This document shows, piece by piece, positions 8,879 through 15,682 of a stretch of 17,840 nucleotides of DNA (the stretch's first letter is position 1; every line of letters begins with the position of its first letter). The position numbers were made by a program, and so were the translations under genes. The DNA is taken from positions 1 to 17,840 of the forward strand of contig CAYNVS010000052.1 in the NCBI GenBank assembly GCA_964400725.1, written 5' to 3'. The notes under the pieces are model-generated. The model searched no databases. It was not told the origin of the DNA and saw nothing but the letters and a program-made list of their open reading frames with translations. This stretch comes from CAYNVS01 sp964400725 (GTDB lineage: Bacteria > Myxococcota_A > SURF-8 > CAYNVS01).

Positions 8879-11065
8879 ATGAACTCGTTTGACTCTTTTG
8901 AAGCCGAATTGCTGCAAATTTTTCGAGAAGAAGTCGGCGAATTTACCGACGAGCTCGGTCAGGCTCTTGAAGCTCTTCCGAAAGCGCGCGGGCAGGAAGC
9001 GATCGACAGGCTCAACGGGGTAATGCGCGTTCTCCACAATATAAAAGGCGCCGCCTCGACGGTCGGAATTAAAGAAATCGTAACGCTGGCACACGATTTT
9101 GAAGACGCCTTCGTTCCATACCGTCAAAACGCCGAAACGCCGGACGATAAATTAATCGAGCTTACTTTCCGCGCAATCGCGCTAATCGAACAAATCGCCG
9201 CCGGCGAAGAGAAAACGGCGCAATCGCACGCGCTTCTCGCCGAACTAAAAAATTTAAGCGAACGAAGCAAGGGCGAAGCCGCAAGCCCCGCCGAAGAGGT
9301 TAAGGCGGTTTTAGAAGCGCGCGTCGAAGCGTCGGAAAACCCAGCCGAAATGGAAGAAACCGAGACTGCGGCTGCGAAAGACGTTCTAGCCGGAGCGACG
9401 GTTCGCGTCGATACCGCGCGAATAGACCATTTGATGACCTTCGCGGGAGAGCTTTTTATCGCTCAAGCGCGCTCGGCCAACAGACTTGAACAATTCAAAC
9501 TCCTCGCGAACGACTTCCGCGAAATTTATTTAAATTTGGACGATTCGGCGCGCAAAAGCCTCGCGGACGTTTTGAAAAGACTGGAACTGGCTTTGAGAGC
9601 CGACCGCCTCGAACAGGTCAATTTCAGGAGGCTTACCGAAGAAATCGGTTCGGCCATGAAGCGGATGAGGATGCTTCCCATCAACGAAGCGGCCGCCGGC
9701 TGGCGGCGAATAGTGCGGGAAATATCCGCCGAACTTGACAAAAAAGCCAAATTGACGATTGAAGTCGGCGATTTGGAACTTGATAAATACATTTTAGAAA
9801 ATTTGCGCGACCCTTTGATGCACTTATTGCGGAACGCAATCGACCACGGGCTCGAAGCTCCCGATAAACGCAAGGCGGCCGGAAAAGATCCGGTCGGAGA
9901 AATAAGAATCAAGGCTGCGATGCGGGGTTCGATGGTCGAGCTTGAGGTGGCGGACGACGGGCGGGGTTTTAACGTCGCCGAGATACGCGCCGCGGCCGTT
10001 AAAAAAGGTTTCATGGACGAAACCAAAGTCAACGCCCTTTCCGATGACGAAATTCTTTCGCTTCTGTTTCAACCCGGATTTACAACAAGCTCGCAAATCA
10101 GCAAAATCAGCGGACGCGGCGTCGGCCTGGACATAGTAAAACGGCGGCTTGAAGAGCTGGGCGGCGGAGTCAGGATTTCGCGCAAAAAATCGCTAGGAGG
10201 GGCGACCTTCGTTTTAACCCTGCCGACAAGCCTGCTATCCGTCCGCGGTCTTCTCGTCTCATCCGGAGAAAAAGTCTGCGCGCTGCCAGTCGATTACATC
10301 GTAAGAACCGCGAGGTTCCCCATTGATTCAATAAAGAAGCTGGACGGAGCTTCGGTCGTTATGCAAAAAGACGACGAACCGCTGCGGCTGCTCAATCTTG
10401 CGGCGGTAATGGGAGACTCGTTTGAAACGGATTCTTTTTACGTCTCCGTCGTAGTTGCGCGCTGGGAAGGATTGGAAATGGGGCTTGCCGTTCACTCTAT
10501 TATCGGCGAGCAGGAATTCGTATCGCGCAATCTGCCGTGGAATTTGAAAAACGTCGGCGGCGTCGGCGGCGCGGTTGTTTTGGGCGACGGTCGCCTGGCG
10601 GCGGTTATCGACGTTCCTTACATTATTAAAAACTTCTTTAAAAGCGATCCGGCCTCGCCTTCGCCTCGGCGCGAAGACGCTGCAAAGCCTAAGAAAACCA
10701 GAGCGCTCGTCGTGGACGACGTAATGACGATTAGAGCTCTGCACAGAAACATACTTACCGCTGGAGGATACGAAGTTTCGCTGGCGATAGACGGCGCCGA
10801 CGCATGGCGGCAGCTTCAGAGTAAGACGTTCGATTTGGTCGTATCCGACATAATGATGCCGAACATGAACGGCTTCGAGCTTACCCGCGCAATAAGAGCC
10901 GATAAAAGACTTAAGCACACGCCCGTTATTCTCGTAACGAATATGGCGGACGACGGACACAGGCGCGAAGGCTTGGAGGCTGGCGCCGACGAATATCTGG
11001 TGAAGAACCAGTATGATCAAGAGACGCTTTTAGCGTCGGTTAAAAAACTGATAAATCCGATTTAA
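8879..11065 (+). CDS. cheA: hybrid CheA histidine kinase with C-terminal receiver (WspE-like)
   Basis: A 728-residue kinase of the chemosensory array. Domains in order: P1/Hpt (1 to about 125) with phospho-accepting His53 in LHNIKGAAS; a charged linker (about 125-170) with no recognisable P2 (CheY-docking) domain; P3 dimerisation (about 175-270); P4 ATPase with the N-box HLLRNAIDHG (315-324), G1 DDGRGF (359-364) and G2 SGRGVGLD (411-418); P5/CheW-like (about 450-590); and a receiver (about 607-725) with the acidic pair Asp613/Asp614, phospho-acceptor Asp657, Thr687 and Lys709. All catalytic residues are present. The fused receiver and missing P2 are as in WspE; the receiver may act as an intramolecular phosphate sink. 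An AGGA lies at 8861-8864, rather far from the ATG. CheB follows after 8 nt. Confidence 0.93.
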   Translation: MNSFDSFEAELLQIFREEVGEFTDELGQALEALPKARGQEAIDRLNGVMRVLHNIKGAASTVGIKEIVTLAHDFEDAFVPYRQNAETPDDKLIELTFRAIALIEQIAAGEEKTAQSHALLAELKNLSERSKGEAASPAEEVKAVLEARVEASENPAEMEETETAAAKDVLAGATVRVDTARIDHLMTFAGELFIAQARSANRLEQFKLLANDFREIYLNLDDSARKSLADVLKRLELALRADRLEQVNFRRLTEEIGSAMKRMRMLPINEAAAGWRRIVREISAELDKKAKLTIEVGDLELDKYILENLRDPLMHLLRNAIDHGLEAPDKRKAAGKDPVGEIRIKAAMRGSMVELEVADDGRGFNVAEIRAAAVKKGFMDETKVNALSDDEILSLLFQPGFTTSSQISKISGRGVGLDIVKRRLEELGGGVRISRKKSLGGATFVLTLPTSLLSVRGLLVSSGEKVCALPVDYIVRTARFPIDSIKKLDGASVVMQKDDEPLRLLNLAAVMGDSFETDSFYVSVVVARWEGLEMGLAVHSIIGEQEFVSRNLPWNLKNVGGVGGAVVLGDGRLAAVIDVPYIIKNFFKSDPASPSPRREDAAKPKKTRALVVDDVMTIRALHRNILTAGGYEVSLAIDGADAWRQLQSKTFDLVVSDIMMPNMNGFELTRAIRADKRLKHTPVILVTNMADDGHRREGLEAGADEYLVKNQYDQETLLASVKKLINPI

Positions 11066-11073
11066 TCATAAAT

Positions 11074-12162
11074 ATGATAAAAGTATTAATTATAGACGAT
11101 TCCGCGACCGACAGAATGGCGATACGCAACGCGCTGTCGAGAGAGTCCGACATTCAGGTCGTCGGAGAGGCGGCGGACGGCAGGAGCGCAATAGGGATGA
11201 TTGCGCGTCTTTCGCCGGATATTTTAACGATGGACGTTCATTTGAAAAACGAAAACGGCATTGAGCTGACCGCGGCCATTATGAGCTCCACTCCGCTGCC
11301 TATATTAATTATAACCCAGTCTAACCCGAACGACCCGAAACTGATATTCAAAGCGATTGAAGCGGGCGCGCTTGAGATTAGAGGCAAACTTCCGTACTTC
11401 CGAGACGAGCGTTACGAGCCGGAAAGACGTCTATTAATACGGCAGATTCGAGCCTTGTCTTCGGTTCCGGTCGTAACGCGCAAATTCAGACAGACGACGG
11501 CCAAAAACGACCTTTCAGGCGAGGATAACGCATTGACTAATAAACCGTCGCTCTCGTCCAATCGGCGGGGACGCGGAGTTATATTAATTGGAGCTTCCAC
11601 CGGCGGCCCTGCCGTTCTTTCGTCAATTCTTAAAAAATTCGACGGACGCCTTTCTGTGCCAATAGTAATCGTTCAGCACATTTCAACCGGTTTTTCCGAA
11701 AGTCTCGCCGCTTGGCTCGGCGACGCGGCTGGTCTGCCGGTCGAATTAAGAACTAAGAGCGGAGAAATGCGCGACGGCGTCGTTTATCTTCCGCCCGACT
11801 CCAAACATTTGGCGTTCAACGCGGCGGGATGGCTATGCCCCGACGATTCTCCGCCGAGAGACTATCAAAAGCCTTCCATTAATATTTTATTCGAGAGCGC
11901 GGCCGAGGCGGTAAAATTGGGCTCAATTTCGGCGGCGGCCGCGATACTAAGCGGAATGGGCTCCGACGGGGCCGAAGGCTTGAAAAAGCTGCGAGAAACG
12001 GGGTGCGCCGCTTACGCTCAAGATCCGGCCTCCTGCGTTGCGGACAGCATGCCCCGAAACGCAATAGAAAAAGGAGCGGTTGTCCGGGCGGCTCATCCCG
12101 ACGTTCTAGCCGAAATACTGCAATCGGAAGCGATTCGTCTGAGCGAGACGGGTAAGGACTAA
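11074..12162 (+). CDS. cheB: CheB-type receptor methylesterase/response regulator (WspF-like)
   Basis: A 362-residue protein that removes methyl groups from chemoreceptor glutamates when phosphorylated by CheA, resetting the array. Residues 1-125 are a receiver with the acidic pair Asp8/Asp9 and phospho-acceptor Asp54. The usual Met-Pro after the acceptor is replaced (MDVHLKNENG). A variable linker (about 128-165) leads to the CheB methylesterase domain, with its catalytic triad visible as Ser175 (GASTGGPA), His202 (VQHIS) and Asp298 (MGSDGAEG). The reading frame starts directly on the first receiver strand, so the start is right although no ribosome binding site is evident. Translation is probably coupled to cheA. 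A 46-nt gap separates it from cheY. Confidence 0.93.
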   Translation: MIKVLIIDDSATDRMAIRNALSRESDIQVVGEAADGRSAIGMIARLSPDILTMDVHLKNENGIELTAAIMSSTPLPILIITQSNPNDPKLIFKAIEAGALEIRGKLPYFRDERYEPERRLLIRQIRALSSVPVVTRKFRQTTAKNDLSGEDNALTNKPSLSSNRRGRGVILIGASTGGPAVLSSILKKFDGRLSVPIVIVQHISTGFSESLAAWLGDAAGLPVELRTKSGEMRDGVVYLPPDSKHLAFNAAGWLCPDDSPPRDYQKPSINILFESAAEAVKLGSISAAAAILSGMGSDGAEGLKKLRETGCAAYAQDPASCVADSMPRNAIEKGAVVRAAHPDVLAEILQSEAIRLSETGKD

Positions 12163-12208
12163 GGACATAACGCAGTAAGGAAACGCTTGATGAATAGGAG
12201 AAAATAAA

Positions 12209-12589
12209 ATGGATTCTTTGAGAGTGCTTTTGGTGGACGACACCAAGACGGTGCTTTTCTTTGAAAAGCAGCTATTTATGGGAACAAAGGCTATCATCGA
12301 CACTGCGTCAAACGGAAAAGAGGCTCTTCAGAAAGTCAAAGAAACGAGACCGGACGTGATACTACTGGACATTGTAATGCCGGTTATGGACGGTTTCGAG
12401 ACGCTGAAAGCCTTGAAGGAAAACCCCGAAACCGCCGATATTCCGGTTATTATGGTTACGACCAAAGGAGAAGACGAGCACATTAATAAGGCGCGCGAAT
12501 TGAAATGCGACTACTACTTGACCAAACCTATAAGCAAAACGGCGTTGTTTGCGGCGATAAAGGAAATAGGCGAAAAAAATGGAAAATGA
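12209..12589 (+). CDS. cheY: single-domain response regulator (CheY-like)
   Basis: A 126-residue stand-alone receiver: acidic pair Asp10/Asp11, phospho-acceptor Asp54 in LLDIVMPVMDG, Thr84, and Lys106 in LTKPIS. All residues for phosphorylation are present. It has no output domain, so it must act by binding a partner. In the Wsp system this place in the operon is taken by the diguanylate cyclase WspR; here the likely partners are the overlapping GAF protein, a flagellar or pilus motor encoded elsewhere, or no partner if it is a phosphate sink. A good AGGAG (12198-12202) precedes the ATG. Its last 11 nt overlap the next gene. Confidence 0.93.
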   Translation: MDSLRVLLVDDTKTVLFFEKQLFMGTKAIIDTASNGKEALQKVKETRPDVILLDIVMPVMDGFETLKALKENPETADIPVIMVTTKGEDEHINKARELKCDYYLTKPISKTALFAAIKEIGEKNGK

Positions 12590-13469
12590 CGATTTGAAAA
12601 ACAAAAAACGGCCAGAAGACGGCAAAGAATCGGCGGCTCCGCGCAAACCTGATTTGCGAAAAAACAAATTCGACGAACATTTTTTCGATTTAAGCGAGGA
12701 AAACCGATGCTTTACGGAGGATTTGCTCAAGGAAAACGAGCGGCTGCGCAATAAGATTATCGCCTTGGAGAGCAACCTCGGAGACGAATCGAAAACGGCG
12801 CTGTCTAAACTGGAAGAAGCAAACGCGAAACTTTCGGTAGTAACCGCGGAATACGAGCGATTAAGAAAAGAGCTGCTTGATATTAAGGCTAAATTAGTGG
12901 TTACCGAGGAGAAAAACAGAGAATTTGCGTCCGAATATCAAATGATACAGGAGCAGAGCAGTAAATTCACCTCTTTGTACGTGGCCACTTACCAGCTCCA
13001 TTCCACAATGTACCTAAGAGAAGTCGTGCAGAGACTCAGCGACGTAACGTTGAATTTTTTAGGCGCCGAATTCTTTTCTATTTATATTTACGACGCGAAA
13101 GAGAAAAAGTTTGTTTTGGCCGGAGGAGAAGGACATCCTTTCCCGCTGGGACGCTGCGTTCCTTTTGACGACCCGCTGCTTGCAGAAATCGCGCAAGAAG
13201 ACGAGGCGATATTCGCCGCCAAACTTAAAACCGAAGATAAGAACAATCCGATTATCGTCGGAATTCCGATGAAAACCGACGGAATAATCGCGGGCGTTTT
13301 ACTGATTCACAAACTATTAATCCAAAAGCCTGCGTTTACCGAAGACGATTTGGACTTTTTTGAAATGATTTCAACGCACGCGTCAATAGCGATTACGGCC
13401 GCCGGTTTATACGAACGCGACCGAGGCTCGATGGATAGTCTCGAAGCGTTTTTTAAGACGCAAAACTAA
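12579..13469 (+). CDS. coiled-coil and GAF-domain protein, probable CheY partner or array component
   Basis: A 296-residue soluble protein with no signal peptide. Residues 1-40 are charged and probably disordered. Residues about 41-125 are heptad-rich (KENERLRNKIIALESNL, then EYERLRKELLDIKAKL), giving a long coiled coil. Residues about 138-285 form a GAF-like domain (ATYQLHSTMYLREVVQRLSD at its start, FFEMISTHASIAITAAGLYE at its end). There is no kinase, cyclase or DNA-binding domain. GAF proteins of this shape occur beside chemotaxis genes in several phyla, but their role is not established. The 11-nt overlap with cheY (12579-12589) implies coupled synthesis and often reflects interacting products. 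The GAF domain may bind a small ligand or serve only for dimerisation. Confidence 0.8.
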   Translation: MENDDLKNKKRPEDGKESAAPRKPDLRKNKFDEHFFDLSEENRCFTEDLLKENERLRNKIIALESNLGDESKTALSKLEEANAKLSVVTAEYERLRKELLDIKAKLVVTEEKNREFASEYQMIQEQSSKFTSLYVATYQLHSTMYLREVVQRLSDVTLNFLGAEFFSIYIYDAKEKKFVLAGGEGHPFPLGRCVPFDDPLLAEIAQEDEAIFAAKLKTEDKNNPIIVGIPMKTDGIIAGVLLIHKLLIQKPAFTEDDLDFFEMISTHASIAITAAGLYERDRGSMDSLEAFFKTQN

Positions 13470-13504
13470 GCGGAACTGAAAATCTTAAACAAGGAGAACC
13501 CAAA

Positions 13505-14569
13505 ATGAATAAAAATACTTTTAACTGCGTTGCGCTGCTTGCCATAACCGCGGCTGTTCTTTTATCATTTTTCGCCTGCTCGAACCAGCTGCCTCAAAAA
13601 GAAACCGCCGCAAAGAAACACGCGGCGCCGGCTTCCGACGCTCCGTCAACGCCGAAAGCCCGCAAAGCGCTCTTTATAAACAGCTATCACGAGGGGTACG
13701 CGTGGAGCGACGAGCTTGGAAGAGGAATGAAGGAGACTTTTGCGCCTGAAAACGTCGAGTTTGAAATATTTTACATGGACACAAAACGCAAAACCGACGA
13801 GGCGTGGATGATTCAAGCAGGCGAATTGGCTAAGCAGAAGATAGATCAGTTCAAACCGGGAGTAATAATTACCGGCGACGACAACGCGCAAAAATACCTC
13901 GGAATGAAATACGTCGGAACCTCAATGCCGATAGTTTTTACAGGAGTAAACGAAGACCCAAGCAAGTACGGCTACCCTTCGACAAACGCCACCGGCGTAA
14001 TAGAACGACCCAACACCAAAGCCGGACTCGAACTGCTAAACTTGCTCAAACCGGTTAAGAAAATCGCGATGCTTTCTTGCAACGACGTAACTTCAAGAGC
14101 GACGTTTACTTTTATGAAAGACGACATTAAAGGGCTCGCCGAAGTAGTGGAATGGAAACTGGTCGACACATTTGAAGAATGGCAGCAGGCGGTTCAAACT
14201 TTTAATAAAAAAGCGGATGCAATAGGCATTTATATGTACCACACGCTTAAAAAACAAGGCGAATCGGTCAGCATGAAGCCCGAAGAAGTAATGAAATGGA
14301 CGGCCGAAAACGCGACCGTTCCAACTTTAGGATTTTTCGCTTTCAGCGCGCCCGACGGTATGTTGTGCGCCTTAGCCGAATCCGGCCACGAACACGGTCA
14401 ATTGGCGGCTCAATACGCTTTAAAAATTATGAACGGAACGCCTGTAAACCAACTGCCTATTATCAAAGCCAGCCAAGGAACCGCTATGATAAATTTGAAA
14501 ACCGCTAAAAAGTTAAAGCTGAATATTCCCGCCAATTTGCCGCAAAACGTAATTGTAAAAGAATATTAG
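13505..14569 (+). CDS. periplasmic substrate-binding lipoprotein (ABC_sub_bind family), copy 1
   Basis: A 354-residue lipoprotein: signal peptide 1-24, lipobox SFFAC with Cys25, then a 25-residue Lys/Ala/Pro linker. The mature part resembles the ABC_sub_bind (COG2984, PF04392) type of solute-binding protein, with the motif INSYHEGYAWSDELGRGMKE near the start, PIVFTGVNEDPSKYGYP, and a hinge-like repeat of two alpha/beta lobes. Binding-protein domains with this NSYH-G-WSD opening also occur fused to sensor kinases and cyclases, which supports a sensory rather than a transport role. No permease or ATPase gene is present; the receptor gene lies two genes downstream. The ligand is unknown. AAGGAG at 13490-13495 precedes the ATG. 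It is closely related to the next gene, including a 72-bp identical stretch. Confidence 0.87.
   Translation: MNKNTFNCVALLAITAAVLLSFFACSNQLPQKETAAKKHAAPASDAPSTPKARKALFINSYHEGYAWSDELGRGMKETFAPENVEFEIFYMDTKRKTDEAWMIQAGELAKQKIDQFKPGVIITGDDNAQKYLGMKYVGTSMPIVFTGVNEDPSKYGYPSTNATGVIERPNTKAGLELLNLLKPVKKIAMLSCNDVTSRATFTFMKDDIKGLAEVVEWKLVDTFEEWQQAVQTFNKKADAIGIYMYHTLKKQGESVSMKPEEVMKWTAENATVPTLGFFAFSAPDGMLCALAESGHEHGQLAAQYALKIMNGTPVNQLPIIKASQGTAMINLKTAKKLKLNIPANLPQNVIVKEY
13744..13815 (+). repeat. 72-bp block identical in the downstream paralogue (copy 1)
   Basis: This stretch is identical base for base to 14851-14922. It encodes PENVEFEIFYMDTKRKTDEA and the next few residues. Outside it the two genes differ at many synonymous positions, apart from another near-identical stretch (13949-13988 against 15056-15095, 40 nt with one mismatch). 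Such patchiness suggests gene conversion between the tandem copies. Confidence 0.9.
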
Positions 14570-14701
14570 AGCGCTTTCCCAAACGATGGAGGTTTCCGCA
14601 TGGAATTAGGAGCATCAAGAGAAATACGCATCTTTGGCTTAATCGTTTTTACGGTTATTTGTATTGTCTTTTCAGCGGCGGCGTGCTCGAATCAACTGCC
14701 G

Positions 14702-14704
14702 TAA
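14702..14704 (+). other. in-frame nonsense codon (CAA to TAA) in binding-protein copy 2
   Basis: The codon after SNQLP is TAA, followed by AAA GAA. In copy 1 the same place reads CAA AAA GAA (Gln-Lys-Glu). One C-to-T transition explains the difference. Frame and homology are kept on both sides. Confidence 0.9.
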
Positions 14705-14850
14705 AAAGAAACTCACGCTAAGAAGCAAACGTCCGCGGCGTCGGAGCAGGCCGGCGGGGTTAAAGCTCGAAAAATTCTTTTTGTAAACAGCTACCACGAC
14801 GGATATGCGTGGTCGGACGGAGTCGCAAAAGGCATTAAGGAAACTATTGT

Positions 14851-14922
14851 GCCTGAAAACGTCGAGTTTGAAATATTTTACATGGACACAAAACGCAAAA
14901 CCGACGAGGCGTGGATGATTCA
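14851..14922 (+). repeat. 72-bp block identical in the upstream paralogue (copy 2)
   Basis: This is the second copy of the stretch at 13744-13815. It lies in the same frame and at the same place in the protein. It starts right after the GTG at 14849, the first usable start after the nonsense codon. Confidence 0.9.
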
Positions 14923-15682
14923 GGCCGGAGAATTAGCAAAAAAGAAAGTGGAACAGTTTAAACCGGGCGTCGTAATTACAGCAGACGATAACGCCCAGCA
15001 ATACTTCGGAATGAAGTTCGTTGGCACGCCGTTGCCCATAGTATTCAACGGAGTCAACGAAGACCCAAGTAAGTACGGCTACCCTTCGACAAACGTTACG
15101 GGAATTATTGAGCGTTCCAACCTTAAGGAGGCGGTTTCGCTGCTGAACTTGTTTATGCCCGTAAAAAAAATCGCAATGATTTCATGCGACGACGTTACCT
15201 CCCGCGCTACTTTTACCTTTATGAAAGAGGAATTGAAGGGATTTATAGAAGTTGCCGAATGGAAACTTCCCTCAACTTTCGAGGACTGGCAAAAAGCGAT
15301 TAAGGGCTTTAATGGAACTGTCGATGCGGTAGGCGTTTACAACTACAATACAATCAAAAAAAGCGGCGAATCCGTAAGTATGAGCCCAGAAGAAGTTATT
15401 AAATGGACGCAAGAAAATCTTAAAGTGCCAATGTTCGGATTTCGCGACACAAGCGTCGGAGACGGAATGCTTTGCGCCTTCGCCGAGTCCGCGTTCGAGC
15501 ACGGCAAGCTCTCGGCTGAGTACGCGTTGAAAATTCTCAATGGGACTCCGGCAACGCAGCTTCCGATAATTAAAGCCAGTCAGGGAATACCTATGGTCAA
15601 CGCGAAAGTCGTTAAAAAATTCAAGTTGAACATGCCTTCCAATCTTCCCCAAAACGTCGTCGTTAAAAGCGGAGAATAGAAA

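Larger units (their letters stand above)
14600..15679 (+). pseudogene. substrate-binding lipoprotein, copy 2, interrupted by an in-frame TAA at codon 35
   Basis: A tandem paralogue of the preceding binding protein. The full frame starts at ATG 14600, 7 nt after a clear GGAGG (14588-14592), and encodes a signal peptide with lipobox SAAAC (Cys29) and SNQLP. Codon 35 is then TAA (14702-14704), where copy 1 has CAA for Gln. After the stop the same frame continues without any other lesion to 15679, with the homologous linker (KETHAKKQTSAASEQAGG) and the whole binding domain (FVNSYHDGYAWSDGVAKGI). The longest uninterrupted piece with a possible start is 14849-15679 (GTG), 276 residues. It lacks the signal peptide and first beta strand, has no ribosome binding site, and would stay in the cytoplasm. 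The single C-to-T change in a well-preserved frame points to a recent loss, readthrough or a sequence error. The gene ends 3 nt before the receptor gene, whose ribosome binding site lies inside it. Confidence 0.82.

Noticed and set aside
9526..10032. 168-codon minus-strand frame inside cheA
   Set aside because: It lies opposite the conserved dimerisation and ATPase regions and has the serine/leucine-rich look of an antisense shadow.
14849..15679. Independent 276-residue gene starting at GTG
   Set aside because: Homology continues in frame upstream through the linker and signal peptide to ATG 14600, and the GTG has no ribosome binding site. It is the tail of an interrupted gene.
13505..15679. 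ABC transporter operon
   Set aside because: Only binding-protein genes are present; no permease or ATPase occurs in the window and the neighbours are chemosensory genes.
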